Source: Virgibacillus aidingensis (lineage in GTDB: Bacteria > Bacillota > Bacilli > Bacillales > Amphibacillaceae). Taken from it: 64,000 bases of DNA. Below, one piece after another: positions 27,270-36,075 of this stretch (the first letter of the stretch is position 1; every line of letters starts with the position of its first letter). A program made the translations under genes and the position numbers. The notes below the pieces were generated by a model. That model saw only the letters and a list, made by a program, of their open reading frames with translations, searched no databases and was not told the origin of the DNA. The DNA is taken from the NCBI RefSeq assembly GCF_010994035.1, contig NZ_WIXN01000005.1, positions 124,001 to 188,000 on the forward strand. Reading direction: 5' to 3'.

Positions 27270-28049
27270 ATGCTGGAAATGATCAACATAAATAGCTTGC
27301 CGGTATTCCTGCTTATATTTGTAAGGGTAATTGCTTTTTTTGTTACGCTTCCCTTATTTTCTTATCGCACCATCCCTGTCCCTTTTAAAGTCGGATTCAG
27401 TTTCTTTTTGGCCTGGATTATGTTTTATACGGTGGATAGTACGGCTATTCCAGTGGACGGTATGTACCTGTTTCTCTTATTAAAGGAGGCACTGGTTGGT
27501 CTTCTCATAGGTCTAATTGCTTATATTATTTTATCAGCTGTGCAGATAGCCGGGGGTTTTATCGATTTTCAGATGGGATTTGCCATTGCCAATGTGGTTG
27601 ATCCGCAAACGGGAGCACAGACGCCTTTAACAGGACAGTATTTTTATATTTTTGCCTTGCTGTTTTTGTTATCGGTAAACGGCCATCATTTATTAATAGA
27701 TGGTGTTTTTAACAGTTATTATTTTATCCCTATAGATGCATTTATACCTTTTCATAACGGATCCATATCCGATTTTGTGATTGAAACATTCAATTACATG
27801 TTTCTGGTTGCCTTTCAAATGGCCATTCCAATTGTCGGCTGCTTATTTCTGGTGGATGTTGCATTAGGAATGATTGCCAGAACAGTTCCGCAGCTGAATG
27901 TATTTGTAGTAGGACTGCCACTAAAAATATTGGTGAGTTTTATTGTTATTTTGTTCTTTTTAAGTTTATATATAGTACTTATTAAATCGCTATTCGAAAC
28001 CATGTTTCAGGCACTGCGCGGTTTAATGCAGTTATTCGGAGGTGCTTAG
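27270..28049 (+). CDS. fliR: Flagellar export gate protein FliR
   Basis: Membrane subunit that closes the FliPQR pore. Multiple hydrophobic helices; signature pieces are FVRVIAFFVTLPLFSYRTIP, FKVGFSFFLAWIM, IDFQMGFAIANVVDPQTG and LFLVDVALGMIARTVPQLNVF (in part). 259 residues. Starts four bases after the fliQ stop. Confidence 0.96.
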   Translation: MLEMININSLPVFLLIFVRVIAFFVTLPLFSYRTIPVPFKVGFSFFLAWIMFYTVDSTAIPVDGMYLFLLLKEALVGLLIGLIAYIILSAVQIAGGFIDFQMGFAIANVVDPQTGAQTPLTGQYFYIFALLFLLSVNGHHLLIDGVFNSYYFIPIDAFIPFHNGSISDFVIETFNYMFLVAFQMAIPIVGCLFLVDVALGMIARTVPQLNVFVVGLPLKILVSFIVILFFLSLYIVLIKSLFETMFQALRGLMQLFGGA

Positions 28050-28050
28050 T

Positions 28051-29130
28051 TTGCATTTAAAAATGGACCTGCAATTTTTTGCAGGAGAGAAAACTGAAAA
28101 AGCAACCCCGAAGAAAAGACAGGATGAGCGCAGGAAAGGGAAGGTTGCCAAAAGCCAGGATGTCAATACTGCTATTCTATTATTATTTGCATTTATGATA
28201 TTGGTAACATTTGGCCCTTTTATGAAAGATAGCATGACCGCCTTATATACCCATACTTTTACTGAATTTATTCATTGGGAAGTTACGGAAAATACGGTAC
28301 AGCATATATTTACAGGTGCCGCCGCAGAAGCTGCAAAGATGCTTGCCCCGATTATGCTGGTTGCCATTGTCGCCGTATTTGGTTCTAATTTATTGCAGAT
28401 CGGATTTTTATTTACAACGGAACCTTTAAAATTCGACTTAAAAAAAATTGATCCGATTAAAGGGGCTAAACGAATTTTTTCTATCCGGGCATTGGTGGAA
28501 TTACTGAAGTCGCTGTTCAAGATTGTTTTTATCGGTGCGATTACCTTTATGGTGATATGGATTTATAAAGATGAAATGATGATGCTTTCCTTTAAAACAG
28601 CAGAAAGTGCCATGGCTTTTTTTGGCAGGGTAACTGCAATTATGGGAATTGCTGCAACGATTGCACTATTGTTTTTATCGGTTTTTGATTATGCTTACCA
28701 GCGTTATGACTTTGAAAAAAATATGCGGATGTCAAAGCAGGATATTAAAGATGAATATAAAAATATTGAAGGTGACCCTTTAATTAAATCCAAATTAAAG
28801 GAAAAGCAGCGGCAGATGGCTGCAAGCCGAATGATGAGCGAAGTGCCGAATGCTGATGTAGTAATCACGAACCCTACCCATTTTGCTGTGGCAATAAAAT
28901 ATGATGAAGAAAAAGCAGCTGCTCCTTATATTGTTGCCAAAGGAATCGATGAAATAGCATTAAAAATTAAAGAAGCTGCAAAGGCAAATAATGTGGCAAC
29001 AGTGGAAAACAGGCCTTTGGCAAGGTCTTTATATTCAGCTATTGAAATTGGCGATGTAATTCCGGAGGATTTTTTTCAGGCAGTTGCCGAAATACTTGCA
29101 TATGTTTATAAATTAGAAAATAAAGTTTGA
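28051..29130 (+). CDS. flhB: Flagellar export switch protein FlhB
   Basis: Gate protein whose tail cleaves itself to switch export from hook to filament. The start MHLKMDLQFFAGEKTEKATP (TTG 28051, GGAGGTG upstream) matches the B. subtilis start pattern. Four membrane helices lie between ~35 and 215. The cleavage motif NPTH is intact at residues 274-277, followed by FAVAIKYDEEKAAAPYIVAKG (in part). 359 residues. Together with the free-standing FlhB-tail protein at 976-1254, the window has two versions of this tail. Confidence 0.96.
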   Translation: MHLKMDLQFFAGEKTEKATPKKRQDERRKGKVAKSQDVNTAILLLFAFMILVTFGPFMKDSMTALYTHTFTEFIHWEVTENTVQHIFTGAAAEAAKMLAPIMLVAIVAVFGSNLLQIGFLFTTEPLKFDLKKIDPIKGAKRIFSIRALVELLKSLFKIVFIGAITFMVIWIYKDEMMMLSFKTAESAMAFFGRVTAIMGIAATIALLFLSVFDYAYQRYDFEKNMRMSKQDIKDEYKNIEGDPLIKSKLKEKQRQMAASRMMSEVPNADVVITNPTHFAVAIKYDEEKAAAPYIVAKGIDEIALKIKEAAKANNVATVENRPLARSLYSAIEIGDVIPEDFFQAVAEILAYVYKLENKV

Positions 29131-29149
29131 GCAATAAGGAGAGACATCC

Positions 29150-31186
29150 ATGAAAGCCCGTGACCTTTCTGTCCTTTTAGGTGTTATTTTAATCATTATT
29201 ATGTTAATTATCCCATTGCCGGGATGGTTATTAAGTGTACTTATTCTTACAAATATGTCACTAGCGTTAATTGTAATTCTTGTTTCTATGAATACGCAGG
29301 AACCACTACAGTTTTCCGTTTTCCCTACGCTGCTTTTACTGCTGACATTGTTTCGGCTCGGATTGAATGTTTCTACTACAAGATCCATACTTTCGGAAGC
29401 TGATGCAGGCGGTGTAGTTGAAACATTTGGTTCCTTTGTGATTGGCGACAATCCGTTTGTCGGATTTGTTGTGTTTATTATTCTTGTTATTATTCAATTT
29501 ATTGTTATTACTAAGGGAGCTGAAAGGGTCTCTGAAGTTTCTGCCAGGTTTACCCTGGATGCTATGCCCGGAAAACAAATGAGCATCGATGCTGATTTAA
29601 ATGCTGGTTTAATCTCCGAACAGCAAGCAAAGGAAAGACGGGAGAAGGTAGAAGATGAAGCAGACTTCCACGGTTCTATGGACGGTGCCAGCAAATTTGT
29701 AAAAGGAGATGCCATTGCTGGTATCATTATTGTCTTAATCAATATCATATTTGGCCTGATTATTGGGATGGTACAGATGGATATGTCGTTTCAGGAAGCG
29801 ATCAATACATATATGCGGCTTACTGTAGGGGACGGGCTTGTCAGCCAAATTCCTGCACTGCTTATAGCTACTGCAACCGGAATAGTCGTAACGAGAACTG
29901 CCAGTACCGGAAACCTCGGTACAGAGGTCAGCGGTCAGCTTCTTCAATATCCAAAGCTGTTATTTATAGCAGCAGGTACAATTTTTTTCATTGGGTTAAC
30001 ACCAATTAATTTCCTGCTTACCACGATATTATCCGGTCTCCTGGCATTGAGCGGGTATTTATTATTAAGACAAAACAGTGAAGAGGAAGAGGTAATAGGT
30101 GAAGCGGAGGAGGATGAAGCCCAGAGCACAGCAATGAAGGAGACAGATAATGTCATCAGCCTGTTGAATGTCGATCCGATTGAATTTGAATTTGGTTATG
30201 CCTTAATACCGATCGCCGATGCAAATCAGGGAGGAGATCTGCTCGATAGGATTATAATGATTCGCAGACAACTTGCAATAGAACTTGGCATGGTTATTCC
30301 GGTGGTAAGAATCCGGGATAATATCCAGCTTGAACCAAATGAATACAGATTAAAAATTAAAGGAAATGAAGTTGCCTCAGGTGAATTATTATTAGATCAT
30401 TATTTGGCCATGGCCCCCGATATGGAAAATGATGAATTAGAAGGAATAGTTACGAAAGAACCTGCTTTCGGGCTGCCCGCAAAATGGGTTAATGGGGAAG
30501 TGAAGGATGAAGCTGAACTACTGGGCTATACGGTAGTAGACCCGCCATCCGTTGTTTCCACCCACCTTACAGAAGTTATCAAACAGCACGCCCATACATT
30601 GCTTGGAAGACAGGAAACAAAACAACTGATAGATCATGTGAAGGAGAATTACCCGATTTTGATTGAAGAAGTTACGCCGGAGCCACTGGCAGTAGGAGAC
30701 ATACAGAAAGTACTGGGCAAGCTGCTTAAAGAGAATATTTCCATAAGAAACTTGCCAGTTATTTTTGAGACATTGGCAGACTTTGCAAAGCTTACAAATG
30801 ATACAGATTTATTGGCAGAATATGTGCGCCAGTCACTATCAGCACAAATAACCAAGCAATATGCGCAAGAAGACATGTCTTTAAAAGTGATCACTGTCAG
30901 CGGCAAGGTGGAAAAGTTAATTGCGGAAAATATCCAGCAGACAGAGCATGGCAATTACTTATCACTGGATCCGGAAGATCAGCAGCAAATAATAAATATC
31001 ATCCGGGAAGAAGCAGAAAAAGCTTCAATAAAGCAGGATACACCAGTAGTATTATGCTCCCCGGCCATACGGATGTATTTAAAACAGTTAATTGAACGGT
31101 TTATGCCGCAGATAGTTGTGTTGTCCTATAATGAATTGGAGCCAACTGTCCAGGTACAAAGCATAGGGGTGGTGAATGTAGCATGA
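29150..31186 (+). CDS. flhA: Flagellar export gate protein FlhA
   Basis: Large gate protein whose cytoplasmic ring docks export chaperones. The N-terminal half has eight membrane helices with FRLGLNVSTTRSIL and the conserved FHIPEP-type loop (AERVSEVSARFTLDAMPGKQMSIDADLNAG, in part). The C-terminal domain (~355-678) includes ELGMVIPVVRIRDN and ENISIRNLPVIFETLADFA (in part). 678 residues, full length. AAGGAGAGACATCC precedes the start. Confidence 0.97.
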   Translation: MKARDLSVLLGVILIIIMLIIPLPGWLLSVLILTNMSLALIVILVSMNTQEPLQFSVFPTLLLLLTLFRLGLNVSTTRSILSEADAGGVVETFGSFVIGDNPFVGFVVFIILVIIQFIVITKGAERVSEVSARFTLDAMPGKQMSIDADLNAGLISEQQAKERREKVEDEADFHGSMDGASKFVKGDAIAGIIIVLINIIFGLIIGMVQMDMSFQEAINTYMRLTVGDGLVSQIPALLIATATGIVVTRTASTGNLGTEVSGQLLQYPKLLFIAAGTIFFIGLTPINFLLTTILSGLLALSGYLLLRQNSEEEEVIGEAEEDEAQSTAMKETDNVISLLNVDPIEFEFGYALIPIADANQGGDLLDRIIMIRRQLAIELGMVIPVVRIRDNIQLEPNEYRLKIKGNEVASGELLLDHYLAMAPDMENDELEGIVTKEPAFGLPAKWVNGEVKDEAELLGYTVVDPPSVVSTHLTEVIKQHAHTLLGRQETKQLIDHVKENYPILIEEVTPEPLAVGDIQKVLGKLLKENISIRNLPVIFETLADFAKLTNDTDLLAEYVRQSLSAQITKQYAQEDMSLKVITVSGKVEKLIAENIQQTEHGNYLSLDPEDQQQIINIIREEAEKASIKQDTPVVLCSPAIRMYLKQLIERFMPQIVVLSYNELEPTVQVQSIGVVNVA

Positions 31187-32304
31187 AAGTAAAAAAATAT
31201 GCAGCACCGACGATGCCTGAAGTGATGAAGCAAATTAGAAATGAGCTTGGATCAGAAGCAGTTATTTTAAATTCAAGAAAGGTAAAGCGGAGCGGAGGTT
31301 TTATGGGGCTAAAAAAGAAAAGCCTTGTTGAAGTAGTTGCTGCACTTGATCCTGTGCCTAAGCCGTTAAATCAGGAGACAAAACTAATGGAAACAAATGA
31401 TCCGCTCAGCGAATATAAAAGAACTTCTGATTCGGCTGCGCATGTTTTGAACGAGATTCAAGTACTGAAGAAGTTGATACACCAATCAACAATGAATAAA
31501 AGCAAATATCCCGCTATATACCAGTCCATATATATGTATTTGCTTGAGCAGGAAACCGATGAAACAGTTGCGTGCAGGATACTTGACCAAGTTGTCTCAT
31601 TTCATGAATCAGAAAATATCGAGCCTACCCGGGAAAGGGTTAAACAGGATGTGAAAAAAGAAATCATGATCCAATTGGAAGCTCTGTCCTATAAACCTAT
31701 TTCATCTGAACAAAAGGTAGTACATTTTGTTGGTCCTACCGGAGTCGGTAAAACAACAACAATTGCCAAAATAGCAGCAAAGAGTGTTTTAAAAGAAGGA
31801 AAAAGGGTTGCTTTCATCACTGCAGACACATACAGAATTGCTGCCGTTGAACAGCTGAAGACGTATGCCAGGATACTGAACGTTCCGGTGGAAGTAGTCT
31901 ATACAAAAGAAGATTATATAAATGCGGTTAAAAAATTGGAAGACTATGATTTTATTCTGGTAGATACGGCGGGAAGGAATTTTCGGGAAGAAATTTATAT
32001 CAATGAATTATCGGACTGTATTGAATCCGACATTACAATTGATATATATCTGGTTTTATCTTTAACATCCAAGGCAAAAGACCTCATGGAAATATATGAA
32101 CAGTTTCGTTATTTACCAATAAATCAGGTTATATTAACAAAAATAGATGAAACAAGGCAATATGGCAGTATGCTTAATCTTGCATTGGAAAAAAAGACAG
32201 GCATAGCTTATATAACAAATGGCCAGGATGTACCGGATGATTTAATGGAAGCTACTCCTGAATTAATCGCAAACTATTGCACAGGCGGCAGCTATCATGC
32301 ATGA
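31183..32304 (+). CDS. flhF: Flagellar biosynthesis GTPase FlhF
   Basis: SRP-type GTPase that sets where flagella are placed. N-terminal B domain (~1-110) starts MKVKKYAAPTMPEVMKQIRN; the NG domain has [20 protein letters not shown] (G1), ADTYRIAAVEQLKTYA (G2), LVDTAGRN (G3) and TKIDETRQYG (G4). 373 residues. Overlaps flhA by four bases and flhG by eight. Its partner FlhG is truncated here. Confidence 0.96.
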   Translation: MKVKKYAAPTMPEVMKQIRNELGSEAVILNSRKVKRSGGFMGLKKKSLVEVVAALDPVPKPLNQETKLMETNDPLSEYKRTSDSAAHVLNEIQVLKKLIHQSTMNKSKYPAIYQSIYMYLLEQETDETVACRILDQVVSFHESENIEPTRERVKQDVKKEIMIQLEALSYKPISSEQKVVHFVGPTGVGKTTTIAKIAAKSVLKEGKRVAFITADTYRIAAVEQLKTYARILNVPVEVVYTKEDYINAVKKLEDYDFILVDTAGRNFREEIYINELSDCIESDITIDIYLVLSLTSKAKDLMEIYEQFRYLPINQVILTKIDETRQYGSMLNLALEKKTGIAYITNGQDVPDDLMEATPELIANYCTGGSYHA

Positions 32305-33064
32305 CCAGGCAGAAAGTTTACGTAGGCATATGCAGAAGAAAAATAACCTGAGATATGCTAAAACATTGTCCGTTATTAGTGGTAAAGGAGGTGTAGGCAA
32401 ATCAAATGTTGCACTCAACTTCTGTTTACAGCTGATTAATCATGATAAGAAAGTTTTACTTTTTGATTTGGATTTTGGCATGGGAAATGTGGATATTTTA
32501 CTGGGACTTCATGCAAATAAAACAATTGTAGACATGTTTAATGAAAAGCTGTCAGCCTGTGAAGTGATAGAACGGGGACCCGGGGGCCTGGATTATATTG
32601 CCGGCGGATCAGGACTAAACAGCATATTTAAAGCAGACAGCAACGTGATGGATTACTTTTTTAAACAATATGACCAATTAATCGATATGTACGATTACAT
32701 CATTTTTGATATGGGAGCAGGAGCAACAGAAGAGAGTATCCGTTTTATTTTAGCATCGGATGAATGTATTGTGGTTACCACCCCGGAGCCTACATCCATT
32801 ACAGATGCTTATGGCATGATCAAGTTTATTTTAACCAGGCGTCCTTCCATGACAATCCATGCAGTGATGAACAGGTCTCGGTCAGTGAAATCCGGTTATG
32901 ATGCACTAATGAGGTTTAAAAAAGTGGTTTTCCAATTTTTAAATGCAGATATTCAACCTATGGGAATATTGCCGGAGGATAAAAATGTACCAGAAGCCGT
33001 AATCCGACAGACACCTTTTATATTATATAATGATGCATCTCCAGTGACGGAAGCAATGAAATAA
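32297..33064 (+). CDS. flhG: Flagellar number regulator FlhG (YlxH), cut short by an in-frame TAA
   Basis: MinD-like ATPase that controls flagellar number and pattern together with FlhF. The deviant Walker A GKGGVGKSN is at residues 29-37, with the switch regions FDLDFGMGNVDILLG and FDMGAGA. Translation stops after residue 255 (...SPVTEAMK) at TAA 33062-33064. The same frame then continues for 30 sense codons and ends in SFVQRLKQLLIKR, which looks like the amphipathic C-terminal end usual for Bacillus FlhG (about 290 residues). The catalytic part is complete; the membrane-binding tail would be lost. May be a real nonsense mutation or a sequencing error. Confidence 0.9.
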   Translation: MHDQAESLRRHMQKKNNLRYAKTLSVISGKGGVGKSNVALNFCLQLINHDKKVLLFDLDFGMGNVDILLGLHANKTIVDMFNEKLSACEVIERGPGGLDYIAGGSGLNSIFKADSNVMDYFFKQYDQLIDMYDYIIFDMGAGATEESIRFILASDECIVVTTPEPTSITDAYGMIKFILTRRPSMTIHAVMNRSRSVKSGYDALMRFKKVVFQFLNADIQPMGILPEDKNVPEAVIRQTPFILYNDASPVTEAMK

Positions 33065-33157
33065 CTTACCATTGGCTACATGACCAATTCACCGGCAATC
33101 CCAAAAGAAAGGACATCATTTGTCCAGCGGTTAAAGCAACTACTCATCAAGAGGTAA
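33065..33157 (+). pseudogene. flhG: Orphaned C-terminal tail of flhG behind the in-frame stop
   Basis: Exactly in frame with flhG after the TAA, 30 codons without interruption to a second TAA at 33155-33157. Reads LTIGYMTNSPAIPKE and then the amphipathic end SFVQRLKQLLIKR. cheB begins six bases later, the normal spacing in such an operon. A single CAA-to-TAA change would explain the break. Confidence 0.65.
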
Positions 33158-33163
33158 GAAAAT

Positions 33164-34222
33164 ATGGATCTTATTCATGTGATAATCATCGCTGATGATG
33201 CATGCAAAAGTAAAGAAATAACAGATATTTTACATAGAGAGAAACGTGTGCGGGTTATCGATCAGACCGGAAGCATTGAAGGTGGCGTAAAAAAGGTAAC
33301 CGAACAGCAGCCTGAGGTCGTTATAGTGGATATACCGTCTCCACAGGTCGAAGAGATCGAACTGCTTGAAAATATAATAATAGAGCAGCCGGTTTCAGTA
33401 CTCATACTGTATGATGAAATAACAAAAAGCGGGTCTGAAGAAGTACAGGCATTATTCCCTGGTGCTGTTTACTTGTTCAGGCGGCCCTCAGCAAATCAAT
33501 CTCTGAACTCAATAGGGGAGGAATTAATACAGAGCGTAATTTCAGGATCTCAAGTTAAGTTAAAGAAAGGTATGCTGCAAAACTCATTAGTAGAGCAAGC
33601 AGTTAAACCGGAACTTCCATTCCAATCATTTGAAAAAACTGTAATAGCAATTGGCACATCTACCGGTGGTCCCAGGGCACTTGAGAATGTATTTACCCAA
33701 ATGCCAAAAAAATTACCTGGACCTGTTTTGGTAGTTCAGCATATGCCCGCCGGTTTTACAAAATCACTTGCAGAAAGGTTGAACAGACTGGTGGATTTTT
33801 CTGTTAAAGAAGCAGAGAATTTGGAAGTCATTCACAGAAATACAGCATATATTGCGCCCGGCGGCTGCCACATGAAATTACGGAACAGAAACAGGAAACT
33901 TGTCATCGAGTTATCAAAGGATGCTCCTTTTCGGGGGCATCGGCCTTCCGTGGATGTTCTGCTTCATTCTATTGCAGAAATGTATCACATAAATAAAATT
34001 GCTGTGATATTAACCGGAATGGGAAGTGATGGCGCGGATGGGATACGGCAATTAAAATCCAATGATCCCAATACTGTAGTGATTGCGGAGTCTCAGGAGA
34101 CTGCTGTTATTTACGGCATGCCCAGAGCTGCTGTAAATACGAACATGGTAGACCATGTGGTTCCATTATCCCAAGTGGGAAAAAAACTAATAAATATCAT
34201 CGGAAAAATAAGAGGGGAATAA
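33164..34222 (+). CDS. cheB: Chemotaxis methylesterase CheB with an eroded receiver domain
   Basis: Removes methyl groups (and deamidates) chemoreceptors. The C-terminal esterase is intact: Ser166 in IGTSTGGPRAL, His in QHMPAGFTKSLAERL and Asp in LTGMGSDGADG form the catalytic triad. The N-terminal receiver keeps an acidic pair (Asp11, Asp12) and Asp56 in VIVDIPSP, but the Ser/Thr position is replaced (LILYDE) and the essential Lys is Arg107 (LFRRPS). Control by phosphorylation is therefore doubtful. 352 residues. Directly followed by the cheA relic, one base after its stop. Confidence 0.94.
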   Translation: MDLIHVIIIADDACKSKEITDILHREKRVRVIDQTGSIEGGVKKVTEQQPEVVIVDIPSPQVEEIELLENIIIEQPVSVLILYDEITKSGSEEVQALFPGAVYLFRRPSANQSLNSIGEELIQSVISGSQVKLKKGMLQNSLVEQAVKPELPFQSFEKTVIAIGTSTGGPRALENVFTQMPKKLPGPVLVVQHMPAGFTKSLAERLNRLVDFSVKEAENLEVIHRNTAYIAPGGCHMKLRNRNRKLVIELSKDAPFRGHRPSVDVLLHSIAEMYHINKIAVILTGMGSDGADGIRQLKSNDPNTVVIAESQETAVIYGMPRAAVNTNMVDHVVPLSQVGKKLINIIGKIRGE

Positions 34223-34223
34223 C

Positions 34224-34344
34224 ATGGAAATTGCCAGATCTAGATTATTCAGATGTATTTATTGACGAAAGCAATGAACATATAAGGGTTCTATACGATA
34301 AGGTGCTGACACTAAAAGCAAGTTCAAACAGCTTTCGGGAATAA
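34224..34344 (+). pseudogene. cheA: Relic of cheA (chemotaxis histidine kinase), about 2 kb missing
   Basis: The ATG at 34224 reads only 13 codons to a stop. In the next frame 34237-34341 reads DLDYSDVFIDESNEHIR and VLYDKVLTLK, clearly the first ~25 residues of a Bacillus-type CheA (pattern YLDVFIDESKEHL), then ASSNSFRE and a stop. So there is an early frameshift and then loss of the rest: the phospho-transfer His domain, dimerisation, ATPase and CheW-like domains are not found before cheW at 34419. Bases 34345-34418 contain no recognisable piece. The relic sits precisely between cheB and cheW, the normal place of cheA (about 670 residues). Confidence 0.88.
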
Positions 34345-34418
34345 AGGAAAAGAAAAGAGTAAAACAAGCAGGATGCTTAATGAAGTAATCTAAAAAATAA
34401 AAAACGGGGTGCATCAGC

Positions 34419-34889
34419 ATGGAAATTGAAAAAATGAATGATATAAAGGTGATTGTTTTTCAATTGGAAAAAGAGGAATATGCTGTTTCCGTACAGCAGG
34501 TAGGTTCCATTGAGCGTATTCAGCCGATTACCAGAGTGCCGCAGACAGAAACTTTTGTAAAAGGGGTTATCAATTTAAGAGGGGTCATCACGCCTGTGAT
34601 TGATATTCGTCTCCGTTTCGGATTGGAGGAAAAGGAATATACGGAATCCAGCAGGATTATAATTGTCCATTTAGATGATATGGAAGTTGGGTTAATTGTT
34701 GATTCGGCCAATGATGTAATTGATATTGCCAAAAATGCCATAGAACCTGCTCCGGAAATAATTGGGACGGTTGACACCGATTATATTGAAGGGGTTGCCA
34801 AAGTGGAAGACAGACTTCTTATCCTGCTCAATCTGCAAAAAGTACTGACGCCGGAAGAAATAAATGATTTAAGCACTGCGGAAGGATAA
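34419..34889 (+). CDS. cheW: Chemotaxis coupling protein CheW
   Basis: Adapter that links receptors to CheA. Signature pieces: VFQLEKEEYAVSVQQVGSIE, ITRVPQTETFVKGVINLRG (in part), VITPVIDIRLRFGLEE and IIVHLDDMEVGLIVDSANDV. 156 residues, complete. ACGGGGTGCATCAGC precedes the ATG. Without CheA its only obvious partners would be receptors or a CheV encoded elsewhere. Confidence 0.95.
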   Translation: MEIEKMNDIKVIVFQLEKEEYAVSVQQVGSIERIQPITRVPQTETFVKGVINLRGVITPVIDIRLRFGLEEKEYTESSRIIIVHLDDMEVGLIVDSANDVIDIAKNAIEPAPEIIGTVDTDYIEGVAKVEDRLLILLNLQKVLTPEEINDLSTAEG

Positions 34890-35527
34890 TGAAAATGGAA
34901 ATAACAAAACTGACCACTATCCAAAAAGATGTCTTAAAAGAAATAGGTAATATCGGTGCGGGTAATGCAGCTACCTCCATGTCCGAGTTACTGAATAAAA
35001 AAATTGACATGCAAGTTCCTACAGTAAATGTGGTTGACTTTGATGAAATGATGGACATGATCGGCGGACATGAACAAGTAATTACAGCATTGTTCTTTCG
35101 AATCCAAGGGGAGGCACCTGGAACAGTATATTTTATATTAAGTATAGAAGAAGCAAAAAATCTTGTTGAAGAAATAACAAATCAAAACGGCTGCGGTCTG
35201 CTGGGAGAGGAATTTGATGAAATGGCCGTTTCAGCGTTGCAGGAAGCGGGCAATATTTTAACAAGTTCCTATCTGTCCGCTTTATCTGACTTTACCAATT
35301 TAAATATGCAGCCATCCATTCCCTATTTAAGCATTGACATGGCCGGAGCTATATTAACAGCCGGATTGGTTGAATTATCCCAGGTTACGGACTACGCCAT
35401 TATTATTAATACAAGAATTAACTATCTGGACAGCAAAGACGGGATTCAGGGAAATTTCTTTTTCATTCCGGATCCGCATTCTTTTCAAAAAATATATCAA
35501 TCTTTGGGATTACATAATCATGAATAA
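34889..35527 (+). CDS. cheC: CheY-P phosphatase CheC
   Basis: Dephosphorylates CheY-P and binds CheD in the B. subtilis adaptation system. Two phosphatase motifs are intact: DVLKEIGNIGAGNA near residue 10 and SALQEAGNILTSS near residue 115, each with the Glu and Asn needed. 212 residues. The ATG shares its A with the cheW stop codon (TAATG), so translation is coupled. Confidence 0.95.
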   Translation: MKMEITKLTTIQKDVLKEIGNIGAGNAATSMSELLNKKIDMQVPTVNVVDFDEMMDMIGGHEQVITALFFRIQGEAPGTVYFILSIEEAKNLVEEITNQNGCGLLGEEFDEMAVSALQEAGNILTSSYLSALSDFTNLNMQPSIPYLSIDMAGAILTAGLVELSQVTDYAIIINTRINYLDSKDGIQGNFFFIPDPHSFQKIYQSLGLHNHE

Positions 35528-36017
35528 AACACAGACAGTAATAAAAGTAGGGATAGCGGATGTGAATCTTGTAAAAAAACCTGAAAATATACGAACCTCC
35601 GGATTGGGTTCATGTGTAGGTGTCGTTGTATACGATGCGAAAGCAGGGCTTGCAGGGTTGGCTCATATTTTACTGCCTGACTCCAGTATGGCAAGACAAA
35701 AAGATATCAATATATATAAATATGCTGATACTGCCTTGCCGTATTTAATTGACAGCCTGATAAAAAAAGGAGCTTCGCCAGACAGGTTAAAAGCAAAAAT
35801 GGCAGGGGGAGCACAAATGTTTCAATTTTCTTCCCAGTCGAATATGATGCGGATCGGTCCGCGAAATATAGAGGCGGTCCGGGGAATCTTGCATGAATAC
35901 CATATCCCTGTCGTTGCGCATGATGTGGGAGGAAATGCAGGCAGAACGATAGAATTCGATACAAACATGAATAAATTAAAGATACGAAAAATAAATGAGA
36001 AAGAATTTTTGATCTAG
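35520..36017 (+). CDS. cheD: Chemoreceptor glutamine deamidase CheD
   Basis: Deamidates receptor glutamines and modulates CheC. The active Cys is in GLGSCVGVVVYD and the active His in LAGLAHILLPDS; the Thr of the triad lies further on in the usual spacing. 165 residues from ATG 35520, which overlaps cheC by eight bases. A much longer upstream frame exists but runs inside cheC in another frame and is not used. Confidence 0.95.
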   Translation: MNKTQTVIKVGIADVNLVKKPENIRTSGLGSCVGVVVYDAKAGLAGLAHILLPDSSMARQKDINIYKYADTALPYLIDSLIKKGASPDRLKAKMAGGAQMFQFSSQSNMMRIGPRNIEAVRGILHEYHIPVVAHDVGGNAGRTIEFDTNMNKLKIRKINEKEFLI

Positions 36018-36075
36018 ACAAACAATCAGTCAACTGCGGATTATGAGCTAATTTTGAAGAGAGGAGGAATTAATA

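Noticed and set aside
35370-35519. Longer CheD start inside cheC
   Set aside because: It would add 50 residues unlike CheD; the ATG at 35520 gives the standard length and overlap.
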